The notes under the pieces are model-generated. The model had not been told where the DNA came from. It saw nothing but the letters and a program-made list of their open reading frames with translations, and did not search any database. The position numbers and the translations under genes were made by a program. Source: UTCHB3 sp008363265 (GTDB lineage Bacteria; Bacteroidota; Ignavibacteria; Ignavibacteriales; Ignavibacteriaceae). Taken from it: a stretch of 64,000 bases of DNA. This document shows, one piece after another, positions 43,785-52,896 of the stretch. The stretch is taken from the NCBI GenBank assembly GCA_045863055.1, contig BTUW01000001.1, positions 396,324-460,323 on the forward strand. The letters run 5' to 3'. How positions within the stretch are numbered: the first letter of the stretch is position 1; every line of letters begins with the position of its first letter.

Positions 43785-44762
43785 ATGCTGACCGCGATCT
43801 ACAACCACTACCGCCTCCTCTTCAAACCGTGGGTCTATCACCGCGCGGGCTACCGCGATTTCTTCTTCGAGGGGTGGTTTTACAAACTCGTAAACAGGGA
43901 AAGAACTGAAGTGGTGGCCATCATCCCCGCAGTGGTTAAAGGCGAAGACCCCAAGTGCTTCATCCAGTTACTCAACGGCTCCTCACACAAGTCGGCCGTG
44001 GTTTTCGATGATATTTCAACCATGCAGGCCGCGAAAAACAGTTTTGAAGTGAAGATCGGGGAGAATTTCTTCTCGATGGATAGCCTGCAACTGAACATCA
44101 AAGGCGATATAAATTTATCCGGCTCATTAAAACTCACCAACCACTCCCCCTTTCAGCCTTCAGCCTTCAGCCCTAATGTAATGGGCTGGTACTCATATGT
44201 CCCTCTAATGGAGTGCAACCACGCCATTCTCTCGATGTCTTCAAATATTGAGGGGAAACTCCTGCTCGACTTACGTGAGATCGACTTCACCGGCGGTAAA
44301 GCCTACCTCGAGAAAGACTGGGGCTCATCCTTCCCTGAGGGCTACATCTGGTGCCAGTCGAACCATTTTAACGGAGGCGACACTTCATTCATGTTCTCAG
44401 TGGCCAAGATCCCGTGGCTTTTCAGCAGTTTTATTGGATTTCTCTCCGTATTCCAACATGAAGGGAAACAGTACAACTTCGCCACCTGGAACGGCGCAAT
44501 GCTGAAACACCTGAGTGTGACCGAAGAAAAAGTAGAGGTCGCCATGCAAATCAGCGACCTCAAACTCGAATTCACGATCGACCGCGCACCCGCCGGCGAA
44601 CTTATCGCGCCATACATCATGAACGGCCTCACAAAAGTAACCGAAAGCCTCACATCCATCATTCACATCACCCTCAAAAAGGGCTCGCAAACCATCTTCT
44701 CCGGCACCGGTACTCACACCGGGTTGGATATCAATGGCCGGTTGGAGTGTATAGTTATTTAG
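43785..44762 (+). CDS. Tocopherol-cyclase-like protein
   Basis: Residues resemble the tocopherol cyclase family (PF14249-type): HRAGYRDFFFEGWFYKLVN at the N-terminus, NVMGWYSYVPLMECNHAILS, and the diagnostic KAYLEKDWGSSFPEGYIWCQSNHF. In plants and cyanobacteria this family closes the chromanol ring of tocopherol; bacterial members outside cyanobacteria are mostly uncharacterised. The ATG at 43785 gives 325 residues and is preferred to the TTG at 43761. The last codons run into a GTGTATAG-type repeat, so the natural C-terminus may have been altered. Divergent from the UbiA-type gene. Confidence 0.8.
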   Translation: MLTAIYNHYRLLFKPWVYHRAGYRDFFFEGWFYKLVNRERTEVVAIIPAVVKGEDPKCFIQLLNGSSHKSAVVFDDISTMQAAKNSFEVKIGENFFSMDSLQLNIKGDINLSGSLKLTNHSPFQPSAFSPNVMGWYSYVPLMECNHAILSMSSNIEGKLLLDLREIDFTGGKAYLEKDWGSSFPEGYIWCQSNHFNGGDTSFMFSVAKIPWLFSSFIGFLSVFQHEGKQYNFATWNGAMLKHLSVTEEKVEVAMQISDLKLEFTIDRAPAGELIAPYIMNGLTKVTESLTSIIHITLKKGSQTIFSGTGTHTGLDINGRLECIVI

Positions 44763-44879
44763 TATGGAGTGTATAGTGATCTAGTGTGGAGTGTGGAGTT
44801 TTAATTGACCGCAGAGGCCACAGAGCCCGCAGAGTCCGCCGCGGCGAGTCACCTCCCCGCGGCGAGTCACATTTCACAT
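44763..44879. repeat. Intergenic simple repeats and palindromes
   Basis: GTGTGGAGTGTATAG units, a CACAGAGCCCGCAGAGTCCG segment also found near 47312, two CGCCGCGGCGAG-type palindromes and CACATTT heptads running into the end of the T9SS gene. Confidence 0.6.
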
Positions 44880-47120
44880 TTACTTAAGCAGTATCGCCTT
44901 CACAACTCCCGTAAACTTTCCGGCGGTCATTTTTATGAAGTACAATCCGCTCGGAAGGTCGGTGGCGTTAAAGCTTGCGTTGTAGTAACCGGCTTCCCTC
45001 TCGCCCTGAAGCAGGGTGGTAACTTTTTGTCCCGATGCGTTGTAAACTTCAAGGGTCACGAAGCTCCTTTCAGGGAGTGAGAACTTCACGCTGGTTGCGG
45101 GATTGAACGGATTCGGATAGTTCTGCATCAGGGCGAAATCACCCGGTAAAGTGCCGGCATCCTCGATACCCGTTACAATATGGATGGTCGAACTTGCCGC
45201 GTTGGTGAGGTGGATGTTTTCGTTGATACGGATCATCGCGAGCGACACTTCACTCGTGTTGTTGTGTCCCAGTCCGGTGTAGTTCAGCAGCAGTTTCATC
45301 ACCGGCTCACCTGTGGGAAACTCCACTTCGTTCAGAGCAGCAACTGCAAATTTCACCGTCCCATCCTCGTTTCTCACCTCTTTAAGCGCGTTCGCGAAGG
45401 CTGGATTCAGTTGCAGGCCGGCATAATTAAACACGGAGGCGTCATACTCTAGCCGGCCCTCGAGCGAATAAAGATCATCACGCGAATTTATGTAGACCGG
45501 CACTTCAACCGGCTGACCGTATTGCGAATTGAGGTCGTTCATAACAGGGGTTCCCGCGGCCTGAGGAAAGTTGCCCCATGGAAGTGCCGGTATCAGCCCG
45601 GCGACATACATCGCGATCGTTGAGGCGTCAGCTGACGTGATCTGGTTGTTGTTCGTCACCTCCGCGTTGCCAAGCTGCTCCTCGTTGAGGGTAACTGTCC
45701 CGGTGAGATACCTGAGCACCATCGAGGCATCGAATGCCTGAACCACGCCGTTAAGATCGACATCTCCCGGGAACCGCGTTTTGATCCTGATCCACCCTCC
45801 ATTGCCAATAACAGGATGATCTTTCGTGTTGAAATAGAGAGAATCGAACGAAACGAAGACCGAATCCCTCACTGTGGGGTCAGGAGGTGTGGCCTTGAAC
45901 CTGAGGAAGCAGAATGTACCGCTCCCTGTGATCGGCGCGGCACCGTATGAGATGAATCTGAGGTTGTCGTTGGTTTGGTTGGTGTAATGCGACCAGTTGG
46001 CCGTGCTCAGCAGGCTTCCCTCTGAGGTAACAATTCCGAGAAACTTCAGCTTGGGAGCGAAACCGTCGATGTAAAACTGGGAAGAAAAGGCATGATAGTC
46101 AGGAGCCCAGTCACCTATAAAAACGGGAACATCAACCGTGTCGCCGGGGAAAACGGAACCATCGGCTATCTTCACTTCGATCGGGTGGATCCTCGTCCAG
46201 GCTTGATTTTCACCCCAGCCGACCGCCTGCACCAGATTGAAATCCCTCGTCGACATGGCAAGAGGGATCCCGGTTCCGACAGGGGCCGCTGTCTCGGTGG
46301 TCCAGCTCGCTCCGCCGTTCGTGGTTCTCGCGAACATTCCACTGTTGAAGATTATGTTGCCATAGTCACCGAAAAAAGCAACCGACGCGGGGTAGATGTA
46401 TCCGGGAATGTTTGGGGTGATATCAAGCCATGAAAGCCCCCGGTTGGTAGATTTTAACAGACCGAACTCACCCGCGGCGTAGATCGTATTCGAACCGATA
46501 ACAGAAACGCTGTAAATCGAGCCGACATAGGGAACCGAAACCGGTAAAAAGCCGGCTCCCCCGTTCTCAGAGATCAGCACGCGACTGTGAGTGTTTCCCG
46601 CCAGAGGCTGTGTTCCCATTACCACTGTGTTCGATTCATTGAAGTGAACCGAGAGTATTTGATAATCGGTAAGATTGAAATTAACCGGTGACCAGTTTGT
46701 GCCACCATTGGTTGACTTGAATGCGGTGCTTGAATTACCAACAATGTAGCCGGTATTTCCGGCAAATGAAAAATAGACCGCGTTAAGATCATGCAAAGTA
46801 TTCAGATTGAAGGGGCTCCAAGAATGGGTGGAAATGTTATATCTGAGTGCAAGTCCACCGTTTCCAACGGCTATTGCCTGATCGACCGAAATACTTACAG
46901 ATTTAAGCACATCAGTCTGCTGTCCGCTCCGTGAGAGGACCCAGTCGCTGAAATAACCGTTTTTGATGTAAGCTGATCCGCCATCACCAACGGCAACACC
47001 GAATCCCATAAGGAAGTCAACACCGTTCAGCCGGTTTGCAGGGTTAACCCGCTCCGCTTTCCACGATTGTGCGTTTGAAACTGTGACAAAAAGGATGAGA
47101 AGGAGTAGAATCTTTTTCAT
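44880..47120 (-). CDS. Large secreted protein: beta-propeller, cohesin/dockerin-like parts and T9SS sorting domain
   Basis: A 746-residue exported protein from ATG 47120 (the earlier ATG at 47168 would bury the signal peptide). Residues about 30-310 are Ycf48/BNR-like repeats (FKSTNGGTNW, LKSTNRGLSWLD, ARTTNGGASWTT). Next comes a cohesin-like part (ADGSVFPGDTVDVPVFIGDW). A dockerin-like EF-hand pair follows (GDVDLNGVVQAFDASMVLRYL and NNNQITSADASTIAMYV), then a second cohesin-like part. The C-terminus has NYPNPFNPATSVKFSLPE and GLYFIKMTAGKF for T9SS. Cohesin plus dockerin in one chain suggests self-association or a surface scaffold. Confidence 0.87.
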   Translation of the reverse strand: MKKILLLLILFVTVSNAQSWKAERVNPANRLNGVDFLMGFGVAVGDGGSAYIKNGYFSDWVLSRSGQQTDVLKSVSISVDQAIAVGNGGLALRYNISTHSWSPFNLNTLHDLNAVYFSFAGNTGYIVGNSSTAFKSTNGGTNWSPVNFNLTDYQILSVHFNESNTVVMGTQPLAGNTHSRVLISENGGAGFLPVSVPYVGSIYSVSVIGSNTIYAAGEFGLLKSTNRGLSWLDITPNIPGYIYPASVAFFGDYGNIIFNSGMFARTTNGGASWTTETAAPVGTGIPLAMSTRDFNLVQAVGWGENQAWTRIHPIEVKIADGSVFPGDTVDVPVFIGDWAPDYHAFSSQFYIDGFAPKLKFLGIVTSEGSLLSTANWSHYTNQTNDNLRFISYGAAPITGSGTFCFLRFKATPPDPTVRDSVFVSFDSLYFNTKDHPVIGNGGWIRIKTRFPGDVDLNGVVQAFDASMVLRYLTGTVTLNEEQLGNAEVTNNNQITSADASTIAMYVAGLIPALPWGNFPQAAGTPVMNDLNSQYGQPVEVPVYINSRDDLYSLEGRLEYDASVFNYAGLQLNPAFANALKEVRNEDGTVKFAVAALNEVEFPTGEPVMKLLLNYTGLGHNNTSEVSLAMIRINENIHLTNAASSTIHIVTGIEDAGTLPGDFALMQNYPNPFNPATSVKFSLPERSFVTLEVYNASGQKVTTLLQGEREAGYYNASFNATDLPSGLYFIKMTAGKFTGVVKAILLK

Positions 47121-47264
47121 AGGTCGCGCTATTAAATTATTATTAAATACGGGTATAATTTCCGTCAAATAAAATTCATAAGCAAGAACTATTTCAAAAA
47201 ATGAGCCCTCCTGTGATCTGAATCATAAATAAATATGGTTCATTTATTCAATTGCCGTTCCCGG

Positions 47265-47408
47265 CAGTGGATTAGTGTGGAGTGTGGAGTGTGGAGTTTT
47301 AATTCACCGCAGAGGTCACAGAGCCCGCAGAGTCCGCCGCGGCGGATCAGAGCACGCGGATCACCTCGCCGAAGGCGAATAACATTTCACATTTCACATT
47401 TCACATTT
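47265..47408. repeat. Simple repeats downstream of menC
   Basis: GTGTGGAGTGTGGAGT, the shared GTCACAGAGCCCGCAGAGTCC stretch, a CCGCCGCGGCGGA palindrome, TCGCCGAAGGCGA, and three CACATTT heptads that enter the 3' end of menC. No gene in the 273-bp gap 47121-47393. Confidence 0.6.
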
Positions 47409-48590
47409 AAAAATTCCCCACCCCTCCCCTTCGGGCACAGTTATCATCCCCTCAAAGTAAGCGGGGTGTTCACCCACATCCTCGACGAAGTAGGGGGCCT
47501 GGGAAACATGATCACCCGGGAGGTTAACTTCAGCCCGCGAAGAAAAGTGGACATTCGCCGTTTTACCGATCGCCGATTCATGCATTCCCCCGCACCATGT
47601 TCTTACACCGTTTTCCGCGGCGAGTACGGCGATCCTGATCGATTCAAGATACCCTCCGACGCGGGGCGGCTTGATGTTGATGATCAACTTATCGGTATGT
47701 GAATACTGCTTCCATAGCTCGATCGCCTGCCGGGTGTGCATCGCGTTCAGGATGCTTTCATCGAGGCAGATGGGGGTATTGATGTGCGCGAGCTGGCGGG
47801 CGTGGTCGTAGTAGTCTTCGTTGTTACCGGGCTGCTCGATCAGAAGGAGGTTGTAGTTGTCAAATTCCTTCAGTGTCGCCAGATCGTTCGGACTGAACAG
47901 GTCATAAGCCGCGTTGGCATCAACCTGAAGCCTTATATCAGGATATTTCTTCCTGATCGCTTCGATGTACTGAATGTCGCGTCCGGGCTTCACTTTCACC
48001 TTCACGCGGGATATTTTCAGCTCATCGACCGCGGTTTCAATTTTTCTCATCAGCCCGTCGATCGTCGGTTCAAGTCCCACTGAGGTACCGGTTTCCACCT
48101 TTGCACGGGTACCGCCCCACAGTTTCCAGACCGGCACGCCGTTCAGTTTAGCAACAGCATCCCAATAAGCCCCCTCGATGCCGCACTTCGCGATGTTGTG
48201 CCCCACGAGCCATTTGTACCTGGCCTGCAGATCGTGAACAGAGGTGACCGGTTCAAGCCCCTCGACGGGCAGGCCATCCTGATCGTCGATCGTTTTTCCC
48301 GTGAGTGCCCCGACAATGTACCCCAGTGCGGTTTCAACGGAGCGGTGGCACTGGTAGTCGTACCATGGCGCGCTCAGGGGGCTGCACTCACCTATGCCGG
48401 TTACCTTCTGACCCGAAGGGGTGGAAAATGTGATTTCGGGATATAAACGGAAGAGCGAATCAAACCTCCCGAACGATGTCTCGAACGGTATCACCAGTTT
48501 CATCTTCTTCCTGTGTATCGTGATCCGCTCTATCTTCAGCGGTTGCGTATTCTCAAAAACTCCAAGCGCGTTCAGCTCATTGCTTGCCAT
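47394..48590 (-). CDS. menC: o-Succinylbenzoate synthase, OSBS/NSAR type
   Basis: Enolase-superfamily enzyme that dehydrates SHCHC to o-succinylbenzoate in menaquinone synthesis. At 398 residues it is longer than the 320-residue MenC of many Bacteroidota and matches the OSBS/N-acylamino-acid-racemase branch. Catalytic residues are visible: KVKVKPG (Lys-x-Lys), QVDANAAYD (Asp), LLIEQPGN (Glu), CLDESI (Asp) and INIKPPRVGG (Lys); WCGGMHESAIGKTANVHF is typical of that branch. The last codons K-C-E-M-stop come from the CACATTT repeat. It is followed on the same strand by an adenylate-forming enzyme and a transporter, not by other men genes. Confidence 0.9.
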   Translation of the reverse strand: MASNELNALGVFENTQPLKIERITIHRKKMKLVIPFETSFGRFDSLFRLYPEITFSTPSGQKVTGIGECSPLSAPWYDYQCHRSVETALGYIVGALTGKTIDDQDGLPVEGLEPVTSVHDLQARYKWLVGHNIAKCGIEGAYWDAVAKLNGVPVWKLWGGTRAKVETGTSVGLEPTIDGLMRKIETAVDELKISRVKVKVKPGRDIQYIEAIRKKYPDIRLQVDANAAYDLFSPNDLATLKEFDNYNLLLIEQPGNNEDYYDHARQLAHINTPICLDESILNAMHTRQAIELWKQYSHTDKLIINIKPPRVGGYLESIRIAVLAAENGVRTWCGGMHESAIGKTANVHFSSRAEVNLPGDHVSQAPYFVEDVGEHPAYFEGMITVPEGEGWGIFKCEM

Positions 48591-48603
48591 CGTATGATCT
48601 CTT

Positions 48604-50022
48604 TCACTTAATATATTTTATTTTCAGGCCCGAGGCGGTTTTTATCTCGTCCCGCTGAACCACCCTCAGCCGCGGAAATGCCGCCGGGTGCTCCTCCGCT
48701 ACCAGAGTCTGATATATCCCTCCCCTCGCCTTCCCGAGGGCAAGTCCGATCCGTCTCGAAATGGCGGCGAGGTCATTAATTTCCTTCCCCGGCCGGACGA
48801 TGATCGCCAGTTCAAGCCAGCTTTCCCCCTTCTCATCCTCGGAAACGCTCATCTGGAACTCACCCGTCAGGAGATCAGCCAGCACTTCATCCGCTTCGAT
48901 CACCCTCTTTATCGATTCGATGTAGATCGTCATCCCGCGGAAACCGATACTTCCCTCCTTCCGTCCCTGAATATACACGAACGGTTCGGTCGAGAAAGTC
49001 GCGGGCGAATACCCCCATTCGATCGCTTTCTTAACGGGATCGAATCCCAACGCGGCCAGACGCGAGATCATCTCATCGTAAGCGATCAACCCGCCCCGGT
49101 CGGAGGTTTTGTACCTCACCAGCGGCACGGCGTTGTTCTGGGTCACCACGATCTCGTTGTCGATCTCCTCCATGAAAATACCCCCGGTGTTCACCTGACA
49201 GAGCGACGGCATCGCGTCAACTCCCAACACTTCCGCCAGCTTCGAGTTTTCGTGCATGAACCGCCTTGTCACAGTGCAGAGAACCGTTTCAACCCCTGCA
49301 GCCCTGAAATCAGTGGCTCCATATCCGGAACTCACCGATCCCGGGTAGCCGTAAGGATAGCCCAAAAGGCGGTTGATGTTGTCCCTGAAAGTCTCGGAAA
49401 AAGTGTCGCCGACGAGCTTTAGCTTGATGTTGAACCGGGAGAGGTCACCGCATCTTGCCGCGGCGTGCTCGATGATGTTCTTGGCCGATGCCGGGTATGA
49501 GAAGATTATCGTCTGGTCGAAATACTGCGAAAACTCAACTATGTGATCCACCGTTGCTTCTTCATTCATGCCGGGGGTTGCAACGGTCATCATTCCCGTC
49601 TCCAGACCGATCTCACGCAATGCCCACGCGAAAAGGACTCCGCTTAGCGATCCGCCCAGGGTGAATGAGACAATCGCGAGGGTTTGCTTGCTCCTCACCT
49701 GAAAATTTTTATCGAGCGTGTTCAGCAGGTTATGGGCATAGTTCGCCTCGGTCTCCCTGCTCGCGAGCCAGTAGGTCGATTTCCCCGTTGAGCCCGAACT
49801 GTGGTATAGCGAATGCTTCCCCTGGATCGTTCCATCCTCGCACCTCGCGGGGAGTGGGTAGGCGTTTATGTAGTTGCTTTTTGTAATAAATGGAAGCCGG
49901 TAAAAATCATCGATCGACTCCACTTCGGGAATTTCCCCGAGCTCCCGGATCAAAAAATCGCGGTACGCGGGCACCCTGCTAACCGCGTTTCTGTATACTC
50001 TAAGGGCGTAGTCGTTGTTCAT
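48604..50022 (-). CDS. PaaK-like adenylate-forming enzyme
   Basis: A 472-residue AMP-binding enzyme related to phenylacetate-CoA ligase: PFITKSNYINAYP at the N-terminus, the P-loop YHSSGSTGKSTYWLASRE, VSSGYGATDFRAAG (adenylate loop) and a C-terminal domain starting near YIQGRKEGSIGFRGMTIYIESI. It activates an unknown carboxylate to an acyl-adenylate, probably ending in a CoA thioester. It overlaps the MFS gene by 4 bp and starts 13 bp before menC, so these genes are very likely one operon. It is not a typical MenE; that gene is at 7174-8514. Confidence 0.82.
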   Translation of the reverse strand: MNNDYALRVYRNAVSRVPAYRDFLIRELGEIPEVESIDDFYRLPFITKSNYINAYPLPARCEDGTIQGKHSLYHSSGSTGKSTYWLASRETEANYAHNLLNTLDKNFQVRSKQTLAIVSFTLGGSLSGVLFAWALREIGLETGMMTVATPGMNEEATVDHIVEFSQYFDQTIIFSYPASAKNIIEHAAARCGDLSRFNIKLKLVGDTFSETFRDNINRLLGYPYGYPGSVSSGYGATDFRAAGVETVLCTVTRRFMHENSKLAEVLGVDAMPSLCQVNTGGIFMEEIDNEIVVTQNNAVPLVRYKTSDRGGLIAYDEMISRLAALGFDPVKKAIEWGYSPATFSTEPFVYIQGRKEGSIGFRGMTIYIESIKRVIEADEVLADLLTGEFQMSVSEDEKGESWLELAIIVRPGKEINDLAAISRRIGLALGKARGGIYQTLVAEEHPAAFPRLRVVQRDEIKTASGLKIKYIK

Positions 50023-51412
50023 GCTGAAACTGCCTCAACTTTTTCTTTGGGTTTTCTCATCAGCGATATAAATACCCCCACCGATGAGAGGATCGCAAAA
50101 ATAATGAAACATGTTTTGGTGGCCAGAAGCATCTCGTCGTAGCTTGAGGCCGGAATTCCGTCGGTTTTCCCGATAAATAGAAGGAAAGCGCTCCCGGCGG
50201 CGATAAAACTGGTCTGCATCCCGAGGTTTCGCATAAGCGAATTGGAGGCGGCCGCCATCCCCTTCCTGTTCGCCGGAACCGAGCCGAGAATTATTGAAAT
50301 GTTGGGAGCCGAGAAGAGTGATATCCCGATCCCGATGAGTACCAATGAAGTGTAGATGAAATAGAGCGGCATCTCCTCACTGATCATCGAGAGGATAAGA
50401 AGTGCCGCGGCGATAAATCCCATCCCGACCGATGATACCTTCTGCGCGGAGGTCTTGTCTGAAATATACCCCGCCACAGGTGAAACAAACAACTGCATCA
50501 ACGGCTGCAGGAGGAGTATCCCCCCGCTTCGGTGGCACTCATCCCCCGGTTGCACTGAAGGTGAAGCGCGAGGAGGTAGGTGGTACCCGTGGTGGCAAAG
50601 AAATTAAGATAAACCGATACATTGGCGGCGGCAAAAACCCTGTTCTCGAGGAACATGCGGACATCATAAACCGGGCGGGATGATCTGTATTGCCTCATCA
50701 CGAAAAGCACCGCGAAAACGATAAAACCGCCCAGCAGCAACTTCCCCGCCGGTGTATCAAGCTGATTAGCCCCCGACTGCAGCGAGAGGAGCATAAGTCC
50801 GTAAAAAACTATCCCCGCCACATCAACACCCCTCCCCGGTTCCTTCTCCACCTTGCTCCGCGGCACCATGAGCTGGATCAAAATGAAGGCCACGGCTCCC
50901 ATCGCCGCGGCGGAAATGAAGATACTGCGCCACCCGAACTCCTCGGTCAGTAGTCCGCCCAGAAAATTTCCCGCCGAATTGCCGAAATAGATCAGCCCTG
51001 AAAGAATCCCCATTGCCGTTACCCGGTACTCCTTCGGGATCACCACTGAGATGATCGGGGTGTTCGAGACAACAAGAAACGCCGAAGCCACCCCCTGCAA
51101 GCTGCGCAGAACGAGCAGCGATGTGAAGTCACGGGCGAAAACCGTGACCAAAAGATTGGTGATCACGAAGAATCCGCAGCCGAAAACAAGGGTCTTTTTC
51201 GCACCAATGGTGTCGGAAAGTTTACCGAACGGAACGATAAATATGCTTGAAAAAAGAAGATAGAGCGAGGCAAGCATGCTCAGCTCCGAGGGGCTCACAA
51301 GATACTCCTCGCCTATCGTCTTCATCGCGAGATTGACCGATGACGACAGATAGGTGGTGAGGAATGAGGTTAACCCGGTCGCAAAAATGATCAGCACATA
51401 CCTGAAAGTCAT
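50019..51412 (-). pseudogene. Major facilitator superfamily transporter, frameshifted
   Basis: Two frames join into one MFS protein. The N-terminal part (51412 down to about 50524) holds TM1-8 with KLSDTIGAKKTLVFGCGFF (the loop 2-3 motif) and ends with CNRGMSATEAGG. The C-terminal part continues as ILLLQPLMQLFVSPVAGYISDK in another frame. The break is at a run of six C (50520-50525, G on the coding strand); one more G would restore a single protein of about 463 residues with twelve helices. A sequencing or assembly error in the homopolymer is as likely as a real mutation. It overlaps the ligase start (4 bp) and the small ORF upstream (ATGA). Substrate unknown. Confidence 0.8.
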
Positions 51413-51606
51413 TCGGCAACCATGAAATGATGGGACGCCTCCGGCGATAGTTTAACCGAAATGGTTAAAGCCAACAGAAGTGCCGGTTCAAGCCCGTAAA
51501 TGATTTCAAGGGGATAATTGAGGTTTCTATACAGTTCTTTGAAGAACGACTGCACTGGCGAGATGCACAGTCCCGACCGGGGGATGGAAATTTCTGCGGT
51601 GATCAT
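51409..51606 (-). CDS. Small ORF coupled to the MFS gene, unknown
   Basis: 65 residues (MITAEISIPRSGLCISPVQSF ... ending HHFMVAE) with a hydrophobic stretch IIYGLEPALLLALTISVKL. I do not recognise it. Its stop overlaps the MFS start as ATGA, the same junction type used in the operon, which is the main reason to list it. It may be the remnant of a longer gene cut by the repeat region to its right. Confidence 0.4.
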   Translation of the reverse strand: MITAEISIPRSGLCISPVQSFFKELYRNLNYPLEIIYGLEPALLLALTISVKLSPEASHHFMVAE

Positions 51607-51664
51607 CGGAAATCCTTAAAAAGAAAATCATTTCCTGATGTTAAAATAACTATTCGGTTGCTAA

Positions 51665-52010
51665 AAGCAAACAAAGATGCGAAAGATGGACAAAGATGCG
51701 AAAGATGGACAAGGATGTACATGAATTGAACACGATGGGCAGGATTTGAACACGATGGGCAGGATTTGAACACGATGGACAGGATTTGAACACGATGGGC
51801 AGGATTTGAACACGATGGGCACGATTTGGACACGATGGACAGGATTTGAACACGATGGACAGGATCATCTATTACTTTGTGGCGCATGCATCCTTGCTTG
51901 CGATCGCCCGAAGGGCAAGCCCGGTCTTAAACACGATATCCACGATTTGAACACGATGGGCAGGATTTGAACACGATGGACAGGACCATCCATTATTTTG
52001 TGGCGCATGC
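51665..52010. repeat. Tandem repeats: 16-bp and 20-bp units, duplicated block
   Basis: A short GATGCGAAAGATGGACAA tandem (about 51677-51712) is followed by seven 20-bp units CACGATGGGCAGGATTTGAA with small changes (about 51731-51868). Two to three more units lie at about 51931-51980. Each cluster ends in the same context, GGAYCATCYATTAYTTTGTG with GCGCATGC after it (about 51862-51890 and 51982-52010), so the block itself was duplicated. No gene is present. Confidence 0.8.
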
Positions 52011-52432
52011 CCGACTCGGATTCTTCGAACGTCCTCGCTTGCGATCCCGCGGAGCGGGACCCCCGCCCTGCAGGGGCGGAATGTCGGTAGGTTGGAATTT
52101 CATATTTGAAATGCTCCCTCCAAAGGAGCAGGCCTCCGGAGTGCTACCCCTTTCGAACCACTATCCTCTTAATACCCTCTCGCCTTGCTTGCGATCCCGC
52201 ACAGCGGGACCACGACACCGGGAGGTGCCTCGTATGGGTAGAATAAGAACGAAACAAATAATCCGTGATGATCCCGTCAGGGATCAAACAGGGGTAGGGG
52301 TAGGGGTGGAATTTCCAAAAACAAAACCAACCCCGCCAGGGGTTGAACAGGGGTAGAGGGATAAATAGGGGTAAAAGAAAAACATCACAAACCAACCGAA
52401 AACGACCCCATGCTCACCAATTCAAACAAACA
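52011..52432. other. Non-coding flank left of the CRISPR region
   Basis: No recognisable gene. It contains palindromes such as GATCCCGCGGAGCGGGAC (52043), GATCCCGCACAGCGGGACC (52193), CCCGCCCTGCAGGGGCGG (52062) and GATCCCGTCAGGGATC (52270), and GGGGTAGGGGTAGGGGT near 52289. Similar short palindromes are found near 18600. Possibly decayed repeat elements. Confidence 0.5.
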
Positions 52433-52618
52433 AATCCTTTTGCCGAACGTGCCAAAGGCATGCCTGTGGCACATCCCTTCGGGACAAGTCAAGAAAAGCT
52501 GTCAGAATCAAGATTTACAGGATTCCAGGATTCGCAGGATAGGCTGTATAGCATGCAACCCTGTTCCTCAAACAAATAGCCCCGGGATTCATCCCGGGGG
52601 AAGGCAAGGTCCGTAAAG
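52433..52618. repeat. Enlarged CRISPR repeat A
   Basis: Begins AATCCTTT (the outermost GTCGT is replaced), then a 44-bp palindromic insert, CAAGTCAAG, a 110-bp insert, and GCAAGGTCCGTAAAG. It is almost identical to repeat B: GAACG for GAAGG in the first insert is the only inner change seen. A 43-bp spacer follows. Confidence 0.8.
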
Positions 52619-52661
52619 CTGTCTCGTCTTCTAATAGGTTGTGTGCTCACCTGCTATATCC

Positions 52662-52852
52662 GTCGTAATCCTTTTGCCGAAGGTGCCAAAGGCATGCCTG
52701 TGGCACATCCCTTCGGGACAAGTCAAGAAAAGCTGTCAGAATCAAGATTTACAGGATTCCAGGATTCGCAGGATAGGCTGTATAGCATGCAACCCTGTTC
52801 CTCAAACAAATAGCCCCGGGATTCATCCCGGGGGAAGGCAAGGTCCGTAAAG
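52662..52852. repeat. Enlarged CRISPR repeat B
   Basis: A 191-bp version of the 37-bp CRISPR repeat. GTCGTAATCCTTT (52662-52674), insert 1 (52675-52718, nested palindromes), CAAGTCAAG (52719-52727), insert 2 (52728-52837, ending in a second AAG), GCAAGGTCCGTAAAG (52838-52852). All three parts of the canonical repeat are kept in order, with one G for A in the last part. A 44-bp spacer follows. Confidence 0.85.
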
Positions 52853-52896
52853 TTTATTATAATAAAGGAGAGTCGCAATGATGACACTCCATGTAG

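Noticed and set aside
51603..51887. Frames with repeating HRVQILSIVF-like peptides
   Set aside because: Pure translation of the 20-bp tandem repeat, no start signal or domain.
52410..52850. Two frames (52410-52616 and 52641-52850) encoding almost the same peptide
   Set aside because: They are translations of the enlarged CRISPR repeats A and B; the identity follows from the repeat, not from a gene family.
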